A stretch of 64,000 nucleotides of DNA from Flavobacterium luteolum (lineage in GTDB: Bacteria; Bacteroidota; Bacteroidia; Flavobacteriales; Flavobacteriaceae). A program made the position numbers and the translations under genes. The notes beneath the pieces were generated by a model, which was not told the DNA's origin, did no database searches, and saw only the letters and a program-made list of their open reading frames with translations. Where the stretch lies: contig NZ_CP114286.1 of NCBI RefSeq assembly GCF_027111275.1, positions 4,574,501 to 4,638,500 on the forward strand. The letters run 5' to 3'. This document shows positions 34,327-42,753 of this stretch, piece after piece (position 1 is the stretch's first letter; the number at the start of each line of letters is the position of its first letter).

Positions 34327-34585
34327 GCTGTCTCAAAAAGACAGCTGTTTTTTTGTAAGCTTCAGAGAAGCGAAATATTTATAGTCAAAAATGTTTTTTG
34401 CAATAAAAATAGCTCCGGAGGAGCGACATATTTTTTTTCATAATCGGAATACATGTCGCTCCTCTGGAGCTATTCTTTATTTGTCTTATTGGATTCTATA
34501 AATATTTTACCCCGCTGGGGTTTGCTGATAGAATAATTTTATCAATATCCTGTTAACTCAAAATGATTGTGCTTTTGAGACAGCC
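34327..34585. repeat. Repeat cluster bounded by 12-bp inverted repeats
   Basis: GCTGTCTCAAAA (34327-34338) and TTTTGAGACAGC (34574-34585) are perfect inverted repeats at the edges. A second hairpin occupies 34321-34351 on its own (13-bp stem). Within lie GCTCCGGAGGAGCGACATA (34412-34430) and its inverse ATGTCGCTCCTCTGGAGC (34453-34470), and a TACCCCGCTGGGGT palindrome near 34508. No gene is present in 34195-34595. Confidence 0.6.
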
Positions 34586-34595
34586 TTTTTTATAT

Positions 34596-36023
34596 TTAAA
34601 TTTTTCTGTTTTCCTCTCTATTAAGACACCTTCCTCGAGGTTCATCGCCTTCAAGAAGTATAATTTCAGAATGTAAAAACTGAGCGGCATCTGCAGAACC
34701 TTGCACTTTTGCCGCACTACGTTCTAGCATTTCAGCTTCAAATTCGTTTAGTACACATGCTCTCAATCCTCTTTCTCTCCATTTCGATTTAGCGTTACAG
34801 CCTTTCGAAATTTTTCTAGCCAGTTTTAAAGCATCAAGTAAGGCTTGATTGGCACCTTGTCCCTTAAACGGACTCATCGGATGCGCCGCATCGCCAATTA
34901 AGGTAATATTCGGATTCTTTTCTAATAATGTTGCACTTAATAATTCACGATCATAAACAGGATATCCAGAAATTAAATTTTCCTGTGTTGCTTCTAGAAT
35001 TTGAGGAATAGGAGTGTGCCATTGCGTTCTTCTGCGAGCTTCTTCTTTTAATGCTTTTGGGCCTTTTGCGCTTAATTCTTTGGCTTCTTCTTCTGACATA
35101 GGAAAACTAAGTTGCCACATTACAGAATCTACAGTATATGGCATTATGTAAATACGTTCGTTTCCGTTGGCCGTCTGAAATATTGTTGCGCCATCTAATA
35201 ACTCGCTTGAAAGTCCTTCGAGAGCACTTAAAGGACAAATTCCTAAGATTACAATACAATCCAAATAACGAAGTGGTGTAGTTTGGTTTCCAATTGTTAG
35301 TTTTCTAACAGCACTTCTAATACCATCTGCACCTACGACAAGGTCAGCTTTTGCAGTTTTTATTTCTCCGTTTACCTGAAAATTAAGTTCGACACCGTTT
35401 TCAGATTCATTAAAATCTACTAATTGATGTCCCCATTGAACATTGTTATTTCCTCCAAGCTGTTCCAAAAGCGCCAATCGAAGCGATTGTCTAGCGATAT
35501 GTATGTTGGTGCGTTTTGTAGGTGTTTTGATGGCAGTTTCCAGCCATTTTCTAGTTCCCCATTCACCCAATATTTTGCCTTCAGTATTGTGTACAATATG
35601 TTTTGTTGAAATTACGCCATCCAAAGAAGTAATTCCTAAACCTTTCATAGCCTTACTGGCTTGCTGTAAAGTAAGTCCATAGCCTTGAGATCTCGCATTG
35701 AAGTCACTGTCTCTTTCATAAATTGTAAAAGGAATTCCGCGATGTAAACATGCTACGGCCAAAGCGACACCGCCTATACCTGCACCAATAATGGCAATAT
35801 GTGGTTTTGTAAGATCAGGTTCAAGATAATTTTCAGATTGAATTAATCCAGATCCTGAGCAATTTTGGCACAAATGCAAGTGAGCTTTAGGACGAATGGG
35901 CGCTACACCGCTTTGTGTACTCTCAAATGCAGCCAATTCCGTTTTATAAAGACGTTGTGCTTTTTTAGTGAGTCCGCGATTTATTTTACCTTGTCCCTGG
36001 CATTCATGGCATATAGTCCACAT
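34596..36023 (-). CDS. FAD-dependent monooxygenase with N-terminal DnaJ-like Cys motif
   Basis: This 475-residue flavoprotein is of the group-A aromatic hydroxylase type: the dinucleotide-binding GAGIGGVALAVACLHRG follows HIAIIG (about residue 75), VVGADGIRSAVRK is the DG motif, and LIGDAAHPMSPFKGQGANQALLDAL is the GD motif. An unusual 70-residue head carries CHECQGQG and CQNCSGSG, two CxxCxGxG repeats as in the DnaJ zinc-finger, so it may bind zinc. It is in the TetX-like superfamily but no substrate can be assigned. Downstream is the repeat cluster that holds its presumed terminator. Confidence 0.85.
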   Translation of the reverse strand: MWTICHECQGQGKINRGLTKKAQRLYKTELAAFESTQSGVAPIRPKAHLHLCQNCSGSGLIQSENYLEPDLTKPHIAIIGAGIGGVALAVACLHRGIPFTIYERDSDFNARSQGYGLTLQQASKAMKGLGITSLDGVISTKHIVHNTEGKILGEWGTRKWLETAIKTPTKRTNIHIARQSLRLALLEQLGGNNNVQWGHQLVDFNESENGVELNFQVNGEIKTAKADLVVGADGIRSAVRKLTIGNQTTPLRYLDCIVILGICPLSALEGLSSELLDGATIFQTANGNERIYIMPYTVDSVMWQLSFPMSEEEAKELSAKGPKALKEEARRRTQWHTPIPQILEATQENLISGYPVYDRELLSATLLEKNPNITLIGDAAHPMSPFKGQGANQALLDALKLARKISKGCNAKSKWRERGLRACVLNEFEAEMLERSAAKVQGSADAAQFLHSEIILLEGDEPRGRCLNREENRKI

Positions 36024-36078
36024 AATCTTTTCTGTAATTGTAATAGGGCAAAGTTAGTGTTTTTAGAAGGATTTTTTT

Positions 36079-37062
36079 TTAGGCAACGTGCAGACCATTT
36101 GCAAAATATTCAATTTCTCTAGTTGTTTTTTGAACTACCTTTTCATTAGAAATTTCCAGTTTTTCCGTCCAATTGCCAAATTGATCATAGGTATATTGAA
36201 AACTATTATCTCGCGATTGAATTACATTGTCATGAACATCATATTCAAAAAAATTACAAGTTCCCATTGTTCTTCCAGGATACGATATTTTGTCTTCAAT
36301 TAATAAATCTTTATCATTATAAAAATAGTAGTGATTTTCAAAAGAGTCTTCATCGTTAAAAGAAATACATTGAAACAATCTGTTTTTCTCATCATAAAAA
36401 AACATTTTTTTACTTTTAACAGCTTCATTACGATACATGATTTTTTCTATCAAAGTATCATCATCATAACTATATTTTTCCAAAGAATCCATTTGATTAT
36501 CGATATAATACGTTTTAGTATAATATCCTTTTTTTGAGAAAGACAAATAATCAATTACAATTTCAAAGTCTCTGTAATTCGCTTTTTTACTAGTTATTCT
36601 TTCATAATTATCATATTGAATATCATAGTCTTTATCAGAATGATAAATCGATCCATCTTTTTGAATTTCTATTTTCAGATTTTGCTGTGTTTTTCTTCCA
36701 TCACTGCTAATTTTAGTATACTTATTAGCAAGTCCCATTGCATCATCATATTCAAATAATTCTACAGAATTAGCTGAGTGATGCTTGTTGGAGAGCATTT
36801 TGTCTTCTATGAAACTTTTATATTTGGTTTCATAGCTATCTCCAACACTCCATTTTGTAATAATTTCCTTCTGCTCATTAAATTCAAGAGACATTGATTC
36901 TATTCCCAATACAGGTTCAAATTCGTCAGTATTACTGTTTATTAAATAAGCAGTCTGTTTCATGAATTTGATATTTCCCTTTAGACTTTTTAGCATATTT
37001 GCTTCAGAAGAGCCGTAAAACCATTGTGCCTTTTGATAGTTTTTTTCGAGATATGGAAACAT
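36079..37062 (-). CDS. Hypothetical protein with YD-repeat-like pattern
   Basis: This 327-residue protein has repeated Tyr/Asp-rich units such as YYFYNDKDLLIEDK, FFEYDVHDNVIQS and YTYDQFGNWTEKLE, like YD (RHS-type) repeats, forming a beta-rich body after a short helical start. There is no signal peptide and no toxin-like C-terminus. It may be a scaffold or binding protein. Its upstream neighbour is 200 bp away on the opposite strand, so it stands alone. Function unknown. Confidence 0.65.
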   Translation of the reverse strand: MFPYLEKNYQKAQWFYGSSEANMLKSLKGNIKFMKQTAYLINSNTDEFEPVLGIESMSLEFNEQKEIITKWSVGDSYETKYKSFIEDKMLSNKHHSANSVELFEYDDAMGLANKYTKISSDGRKTQQNLKIEIQKDGSIYHSDKDYDIQYDNYERITSKKANYRDFEIVIDYLSFSKKGYYTKTYYIDNQMDSLEKYSYDDDTLIEKIMYRNEAVKSKKMFFYDEKNRLFQCISFNDEDSFENHYYFYNDKDLLIEDKISYPGRTMGTCNFFEYDVHDNVIQSRDNSFQYTYDQFGNWTEKLEISNEKVVQKTTREIEYFANGLHVA

Positions 37063-37265
37063 AGAATAAATTGGTTAAGATAGTAGTTAGTATTTTTTTA
37101 ATTTAAATACTCTTTTTGATTAAGAGTAAAAATAAAAATTTTCTTGAGAAATTGACATTTCAATTCAAACAATAAAAGTTTTATTTTATAATTTTTAAAA
37201 ATGATTATATAAGTCAAACCATTGTATTTGAGGTAATTTTAATAATCATTTAAAAACGAAGAATT

Positions 37266-37583
37266 ATGGAAAAGAATAATCAAACCCAGAAAAATCCGAA
37301 TCCTAAACAACAGGGCGGAGGAGATCATCGAAATGACACGAGAAAACATCAATATAAAGAACATGACGAAGTTTTGACAAATGATGGAAATTATGATGGT
37401 GACACCAAAAAGTTTAAAGGTCAAGAACCAGAATTCGATGATAAATTGAATAATGAAGAAAAAAATAATACAAAGACGTCTCAAGTTTGTTTGAGGCGTT
37501 TTTTTTTAATACCAAATTCAATTATTGTCTTTAAACGACTTTTTTTAAGAGATAAAAGAGAAGAAGTAAAAAATATGAGTTGA
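37266..37583 (+). CDS. Small hydrophilic protein, likely frameshifted at its end
   Basis: The first 66 codons encode an extremely hydrophilic, Asn/Gln/Lys/Asp-rich protein (MEKNNQTQKNPN, QQGGGDHRNDTRKHQ) that looks intrinsically disordered. The reading frame then runs through an intrinsic terminator (37476-37506) into dissimilar sequence. One extra A in the A7 run at about 37460-37466 would give ...EEKK-stop just before the terminator. The tail from about 37467 on is therefore probably an artefact of an indel or sequencing error. Confidence 0.5.
   Translation: MEKNNQTQKNPNPKQQGGGDHRNDTRKHQYKEHDEVLTNDGNYDGDTKKFKGQEPEFDDKLNNEEKNNTKTSQVCLRRFFLIPNSIIVFKRLFLRDKREEVKNMS
37476..37506 (+). terminator. 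Intrinsic terminator
   Basis: ACGTCTCAA (37476-37484) pairs with TTGAGGCGT (37491-37499; one G-U) and is followed by a run of T to 37506. Confidence 0.75.
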
Positions 37584-37653
37584 TTTTTATAGATTTGTAA
37601 AAATCTATTACAATCCCTAAGAATAATTGGGAAGCAATAATATAATACAAGGC

Positions 37654-38289
37654 ATGAAATCGGTTACTTCAGTTTTTTTACTTTTAATGTTTGTCTGTTC
37701 AAGTTCTTACTCACAACTGAGCTCTGATAAAATATTCGAGAGTTTTAAACAAGGGGAACGCACCAATTGTTCATCTATAGCTTTTATCAAAGCGTCTTTA
37801 AACATTTATGGTCTAGACAACTTGTTTGTGAGCGAAAAGTTAAACGACGATTTGTATAAAATCACACTAAAAAATAACGCAACATTTAATCTGAATAGCA
37901 GTGAAATAAATAAAGCCAAAGAATCTGCAGGTTTTGTTTATATTAAAGACAATTGCGATAGCGAAAAAATTACCGATTATGCAGAACTGACTTACGCAGT
38001 AATGGCAAAATACAAACAGATTATAGATAAAGAATCTACTTTTGACAAAGCGCTGGAAGATTTAGAAGATGGAACAGTGTATACTCCAACAATTTACAAA
38101 TACCTTGGATTTGCATTAGGCAAACAGATTCAAAAATTAAAAAAAGAATCAGGAACAGACTATTGCGGTGTTGTGGCTTGGTCAAAAGTGCATGCTGTTT
38201 TTGTGTGCGGAGAATTTATGGATTATTATGGCAATAAAAAGAGCTTGTGGATTAAATATCCGAGCCGTTTTAGAATAATTAAGTCGTAA
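37654..38289 (+). CDS. Exported hypothetical protein with conserved-looking Cys and His
   Basis: From ATG 37654 this is a 211-residue protein with a signal peptide (MKSVTSVFLLLMFVCSSSYSQ). The mature part has GERTNCSSIAFIKASLNIYG near its start and VVAWSKVHAVFVCGEFMDYYGNKKSLWIKYPS near its end. A Cys at the head of a helix and a late His in a beta strand is the order seen in papain-like folds, but I cannot confirm this. The upstream TTG 27 bp earlier would add a non-signal start. Its function is unknown. Confidence 0.6.
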   Translation: MKSVTSVFLLLMFVCSSSYSQLSSDKIFESFKQGERTNCSSIAFIKASLNIYGLDNLFVSEKLNDDLYKITLKNNATFNLNSSEINKAKESAGFVYIKDNCDSEKITDYAELTYAVMAKYKQIIDKESTFDKALEDLEDGTVYTPTIYKYLGFALGKQIQKLKKESGTDYCGVVAWSKVHAVFVCGEFMDYYGNKKSLWIKYPSRFRIIKS

Positions 38290-38410
38290 AACAGTAAAAT
38301 AACTTTTGGAAAAATGTGCTGAAATAGCCAAAATTCGTGCTTTGGCTGTACTATTTTCCCTATCGCAACGTCACAAATATAATTTTATTGTGAAAAAGAA
38401 ATTATAAAAG

Positions 38411-38440
38411 TTGCATTTTAACATAATTTATATATTTTTG
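38411..38440 (+). promoter_or_regulatory. Putative sigma-A promoter
   Basis: TTG at 38411-38413 and TATTTTTG at 38433-38440 are 19 bp apart, fitting the Bacteroidetes -33/-7 pattern, 30 bp upstream of the ATG of the exported protein gene. Confidence 0.5.
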
Positions 38441-38470
38441 TTTTCATTCAAGAACCAAATCTATTAGAAA

Positions 38471-38914
38471 ATGAAGAGTAAGATTATTTTATTATGTGTC
38501 CTTTTCTTCTTGACAACTGCTGCTGTTTCCGCACAGGCAAAAAATGCACCAAGAAGTATTATTAGTACAACAGCCTTAATTCGTAAATACCATGATCAAA
38601 AAGAGTTAAGTGGTATGCAAAAAGGAGAACTTTTAGAATTGTACATCGAACGTATTAAAGTTTTAGTAAAAACGCTTCCTTACATCGCTTTGGTTACTAA
38701 GCCGGGTGTAACAATGGCAGATTTAGGGATTCCTGATACTGGTGAAAACAAAAAAATCTTAGACGGACAGGCAGAAGGTACAACTGTTTTCTTAGATACT
38801 ACAGTAGATTTCCAAAGAAAAATGATGCCTTATTCTGATAAAGGAAATCTTATCGCTGCAATCTTGTTTTATGAAACTACATTGAAATCATTGCACGAGT
38901 TTAACGAATTATAA
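38471..38914 (+). CDS. Exported protein of unknown function (147 aa)
   Basis: A signal peptide (MKSKIILLCVLFFLTTAAVSAQ) precedes a 125-residue, mostly helical mature domain with MQKGELLELYIERIKVLVKTLPYIAL and KKILDGQAEGTTVFLDTTVDFQRKMM. There are no Cys residues in the mature part and no known catalytic motif. It is monocistronic, with its own promoter and a strong terminator at 38939. Probably periplasmic; family not recognised. Confidence 0.7.
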   Translation: MKSKIILLCVLFFLTTAAVSAQAKNAPRSIISTTALIRKYHDQKELSGMQKGELLELYIERIKVLVKTLPYIALVTKPGVTMADLGIPDTGENKKILDGQAEGTTVFLDTTVDFQRKMMPYSDKGNLIAAILFYETTLKSLHEFNEL

Positions 38915-38938
38915 TATTTCAATACCAAAAATATAGAA

Positions 38939-38973
38939 AGCTCCAAGGTCTTATGATCTTGGAGCTTTTTTTT
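38939..38973 (+). terminator. Intrinsic terminator
   Basis: AGCTCCAAGGTC (38939-38950) pairs with GATCTTGGAGCT (38955-38966) over a 4-nt loop and is followed by T8. Confidence 0.9.
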
Positions 38974-39143
38974 GCATTTAACTTTACAAAAAATGCAATT
39001 AAAAGTAATTTTTAAGTTTCAGATTAGTACAATTCTTATAAAACCATAAAAAACTACATTTTATATAACTATTTTATTTTTAGGTTTTTAAGGTGTTTTG
39101 TTGACGGGAGTTAACATTTTTTTTGCAAAAAGTTTAATTAAAA

Positions 39144-39174
39144 TTTGGGAACTAAAATTTTTAACATACTTTTG
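39144..39174 (+). promoter_or_regulatory. Sigma-A promoter of SusC/SusD operon
   Basis: TTTG (39144-39147) and TACTTTTG (39167-39174) are 19 bp apart, a full match to the Bacteroidetes -33/-7 consensus. Transcription from here gives a leader of about 370 nt before the SusC-like gene. The gap 38915-39549 holds this promoter, the leader ORF and the hairpin. Confidence 0.7.
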
Positions 39175-39396
39175 TTCTATCAAATTAGTAGAGTTTAAAA
39201 TTTAGTTAGAAATACAGAGATTAAAACCTTATCATTTCATTTTCAGAAATATAAAAGCATAAGACGTTTACACCTTATGCATCACTACGGTTAAAATTCC
39301 TCTTTTTAAATTCATTATAGATTTTTAATGACACTATCCTGAACAAGGGTAAAAATTGTATAGGCCAAATAAAATAATAATCTAAAAAAAGTAAAA

Positions 39397-39423
39397 ATGA
39401 AAAAACGAATGTGCTGCAGATAA
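39397..39423 (+). CDS. Leader peptide MKKRMCCR, candidate
   Basis: An eight-residue ORF, MKKRMCCR with stop TAA, lies in the long leader of the SusC/SusD operon. It has consecutive Cys codons (39412-39417) placed just before a stable hairpin (39431-39458). The Cys-codon segment TGCTGCA is exactly complementary to TGCAGCA (39443-39449) in the hairpin, so ribosome position could decide between two folds, as in amino-acid attenuators. Translation is not demonstrated. Confidence 0.55.
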   Translation: MKKRMCCR

Positions 39424-39458
39424 AAAAAGAAACCATTTCTGTTGCAGCAGAAATGGTT
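39412..39458 (+). promoter_or_regulatory. Attenuator-like alternative hairpins
   Basis: Stem AACCATTTCTG (39431-39441) pairs with CAGAAATGGTT (39448-39458) over a 6-nt loop. The competing pairing is TGCTGCA (39412-39418) with TGCAGCA (39443-39449). The two are mutually exclusive. No U run follows, so Rho or translation-related control is more likely than intrinsic termination. Confidence 0.5.
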
Positions 39459-39549
39459 GGAGTTTAAAGAAATTGTCATCTCTAAAAGGAAAGCAGGAAT
39501 AGTAAAAATCTGTTCACAGCTCGCCTTATTATTAAACTAAAACAAAGTA

Positions 39550-42500
39550 ATGAAAATAAAATTAAAAAGATATGCTTGGTTATGTATTTTGTTGATTACC
39601 ATAGGAGTTAAAGCTCAAGATACTAAGCCTTTGATTCAGTCTAAACTGGAAGGAACAGTAGTCGATGCCGTTACAAAAGAGCCAATTATTGGGGCTTCGG
39701 TTACTATTAAAGGAACTACACATGGTGTTATCACAGATACAGATGGAAAATTTTTCTTCCAAACAGGACAAAAATTCCCTTATACGCTTTTAATTAGTTA
39801 TTTAGGATATAAAAAAGAAGAAGTTGTAGTTAACAAAAACGCGATTGTTATTGATCTTACCGAAGAACAAAATGCATTGTCTGAAGTAGTAGTTACGGCA
39901 CTTGGAATTTCAAAAGAAAAGAAATCTTTAGGATACACGACTCAAGCCGTTAAAGGAAAAGAATTGGCAACTACAAAAGAAACCAACTTTTTGAATGCTC
40001 TTTCGGGTAAAGTGGCGGGTGTTCGTATTACCAATTCACAAGGAGATATGGGATCTTCACGTATTATTATTCGTGGAGAAACTTCTATCGCAGGAAATAA
40101 CCAGCCGCTTTTTGTGGTAGACGGAGTTCCTGTAGATAATTCACAATTGAATTTTGGTGGAGCTACACGTGATTTTAGAAATGCAATTGCCGATTTGAAT
40201 CCGCAGGACATTGAAACTTTGACAGTTTTGAAAGGACCAAATGCTGCTGCTCTTTACGGATCGCGTGCTGCGCATGGTGTAGTGCTTATTACAACAAAAT
40301 CCGGAAAAGGTCAAAAATCAGGATATGGAGTTACTTTTAATACTGGTATAACCGTTTCTCAAGTCGCTACGTTACCTTCTTTCCAGAATAGTTTCGGACA
40401 AGGTTCTAATGGAAGATTTAGCTACGTAGACGGAAAAGGAGGAGGAGTTAATGATGGTGTTGATGAAAGCTGGGGACCAAGATTGGATGGCCGTCTTATT
40501 CCGCAGTTTTATTCTAAAGGTGAAGCAGTTCCTTTTGTGGCACACCCAAATAATGTGAAGGACTTCTTTAACACCGGACTTACGTATGACAATAGTGTTT
40601 CTATTGCAAAATCTAATGAAAAATCGGATTTCCGTTTAGGTGTAAACAACCAAAAACAGCTTGGAACTGTACCGAACAGTGAAATAAACAAAACAAACTT
40701 TACAATTAATACCAATTATCAGATTTCTGAAAATGTAAAAGTTGGGGTTAATGCGAATTATATTGTAACGAATTCTCCACAATTGCCAGGTGGTCCATCT
40801 GGTGGACGTGCGGCAGGTGTAATGCTTCAGTTTCTTTGGTTCGGACGTCAAGTTGACATCAATGAATTGGATAAAGACTGGAACACTAACTGGAATAACA
40901 GTTACTATAGCAACCCATATTGGAATGCGTATTACAATACAACAAGCCAACAGCGTAACCGTATAATTGGAGATATTCACTTAGATGCGAAATTGGCTGA
41001 AGGACTTAACTTTAGATTCCGTACAGGTGTTGATTATTACAACGATCGCAGAAAATATACTATCAAGTATGGTACAAACGGAACTCCTTTCGGATCGTAT
41101 GCAGAAGATGCTTACACTGTAAATGAACAAAATACTGAGGGTATATTTCAATATACAAAACAGCTTAATGATGATTTTACTGTAGATGCACTTGCTGGAT
41201 TCAACATTCGTAATCATAGCGATGCCAACAACTATCAGAAAGCGCCACGTTTAGCGGTTCCAGATTTGTATACTTTGACAAACTCGAGAGATCCGTTAAC
41301 GTCATCAAATTCATTATCTAGATTGAGAGTTTACAGTGCTTACGCTTCTGCTCAGTTTGGTTTTAGAAATTATGCTTTCTTGAACGTTACGGCACGTAAT
41401 GATTGGTCTTCTACGTTACCAAGCAGCAACCGTTCTTATTTCTATCCTTCTTTTAACGGAAGTGTAGTTTTAACCGATGCATTAAACATCAAGAGCAGTA
41501 CGCTTGATTTCTTAAAAGTGAGAGGTGGATGGTCTGAAGTAGGTAACGATGCAGATCCGTACCAATTGGCTACGGTTTACAATTTCCAAACTGCTTTTGA
41601 CGGAAACCCAATTCAGACTTCTTCTCAAAAGAAATTAAATGAAAACTTAAAACCAGAAACAACTCGTTCTACAGAGGTAGGTCTTGAAGCTTCTTTCTGG
41701 AAAAACAGACTTCATTTTGATGTAGCGTATTATAATACGAATAGTTTTGACCAGATTTTAGAAATAAAAACGACAGCGGCGAGTGGTTATACTTCACAGT
41801 TAATCAATGCAGGTAAAATTAACAATCAAGGTATAGAAGTGCAGTTGGACGGAAATCCAGTTCAAACAGAAAACTTCAAATGGAATGTGGCTTTAAATTA
41901 TTCTAAAAATAAAAGTAAAGTAGAAATTCTAGATTACGCGGGAGATATTAAAAACTACACAATTGGTTCTTCTGGAGGTGTTGATGTTTTGGCATCTGTT
42001 GGACAAGCTTATGGAGCACTTTACGGAACAGCCTATGAGCGTAATGCAAGCGGTAATATTGTGGTAGGAGCAAACGGTCTTCCAAAAGCAGATCCGACAA
42101 AAAAAGTTTTAGGACATTATACGCCAGATTATTTAGCAGGTCTTACAAATACTTTGACATACAAGAATCTTGAACTTTCGTTCCTTGTTGATGCTAGTGT
42201 TGGTGGAGAACTTTTCTCTGGAACAAATAGAACAGGAAACTATACAGGAGTTTTAGCACAGACTCTTCCAGGGCGTGGTGCTGAAAACGGCGGATTAAGC
42301 TATTACTATCCAGGAAACAATACGGCTAACCCGAAAACTCTCGTAGCTGGCGGAGCTGCTCCAAGCGGAGTAACGGTTTATGATGATGGAATGATTTTCG
42401 AAGGTGTATTTGCAGACGGAACTCCAAACAATAAATTGATTAGCGCGCAGGAATATTACAAAGCGTCTTACAACATTAGCGAAGCATATGTCTATAGCTC

Positions 42501-42741
42501 AACTTTTGTAAAAATGAGAGAGATAAAACTTACTTATAATGTTGACAAAAAGCTAGTTAAAAAACTGGGATTAGAAGGAGCAAGTATTACTGCTGCTGGT
42601 CGTAACTTATTCTTTATTTACAAAGATGCACCAAATATTGACCCAGAAACGGCTTTCAATACAGGAAATGCACAAGGATTAGAAAGCTTAGCGTTGCCAA
42701 CAACGAGAAACTTCAGTCTTAACCTTAATGTTAAATTTTAA
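39550..42741 (+). CDS. SusC/RagA-family TonB-linked outer-membrane transporter
   Basis: This 1063-residue receptor has a signal peptide (ending GVKAQ), a carboxypeptidase-D regulatory-like domain (about 32-110; GTVVDAVTKEPIIGASVTIKGT), a TonB-box-like LSEVVVTALG and plug (about 110-240; NFLNALSGKVAGVRIT, RGETSIAGNNQPLFVVDGVPV, ALYGSRAAHGVVLITTKSG), and a long barrel ending SLNLNVKF. It would form the barrel of a SusCD complex with the lipoprotein 12 bp downstream. The ligand is unknown; no glycosidase, sulfatase or peptidase gene is adjacent. The leader suggests response to cysteine or sulfur supply. Confidence 0.95.
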   Translation: MKIKLKRYAWLCILLITIGVKAQDTKPLIQSKLEGTVVDAVTKEPIIGASVTIKGTTHGVITDTDGKFFFQTGQKFPYTLLISYLGYKKEEVVVNKNAIVIDLTEEQNALSEVVVTALGISKEKKSLGYTTQAVKGKELATTKETNFLNALSGKVAGVRITNSQGDMGSSRIIIRGETSIAGNNQPLFVVDGVPVDNSQLNFGGATRDFRNAIADLNPQDIETLTVLKGPNAAALYGSRAAHGVVLITTKSGKGQKSGYGVTFNTGITVSQVATLPSFQNSFGQGSNGRFSYVDGKGGGVNDGVDESWGPRLDGRLIPQFYSKGEAVPFVAHPNNVKDFFNTGLTYDNSVSIAKSNEKSDFRLGVNNQKQLGTVPNSEINKTNFTINTNYQISENVKVGVNANYIVTNSPQLPGGPSGGRAAGVMLQFLWFGRQVDINELDKDWNTNWNNSYYSNPYWNAYYNTTSQQRNRIIGDIHLDAKLAEGLNFRFRTGVDYYNDRRKYTIKYGTNGTPFGSYAEDAYTVNEQNTEGIFQYTKQLNDDFTVDALAGFNIRNHSDANNYQKAPRLAVPDLYTLTNSRDPLTSSNSLSRLRVYSAYASAQFGFRNYAFLNVTARNDWSSTLPSSNRSYFYPSFNGSVVLTDALNIKSSTLDFLKVRGGWSEVGNDADPYQLATVYNFQTAFDGNPIQTSSQKKLNENLKPETTRSTEVGLEASFWKNRLHFDVAYYNTNSFDQILEIKTTAASGYTSQLINAGKINNQGIEVQLDGNPVQTENFKWNVALNYSKNKSKVEILDYAGDIKNYTIGSSGGVDVLASVGQAYGALYGTAYERNASGNIVVGANGLPKADPTKKVLGHYTPDYLAGLTNTLTYKNLELSFLVDASVGGELFSGTNRTGNYTGVLAQTLPGRGAENGGLSYYYPGNNTANPKTLVAGGAAPSGVTVYDDGMIFEGVFADGTPNNKLISAQEYYKASYNISEAYVYSSTFVKMREIKLTYNVDKKLVKKLGLEGASITAAGRNLFFIYKDAPNIDPETAFNTGNAQGLESLALPTTRNFSLNLNVKF

Positions 42742-42753
42742 AAACTCGGAATC

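Noticed and set aside
34596..36023. Tetracycline-inactivating TetX call for the FAD monooxygenase
   Set aside because: Only general flavin monooxygenase motifs are shared; there is no basis for a tetracycline substrate.
36079..37062. RHS-type toxin call for the YD-like protein
   Set aside because: No signal, no RHS core boundary motif and no variable C-terminal toxin or immunity gene.
39060..39130. GG...TTG sequence (aaggtgttttgttgac) before the SusC gene as a sigma-54 promoter
   Set aside because: The spacing is one base off and a perfect TTTG-N19-TACTTTTG promoter lies directly downstream.
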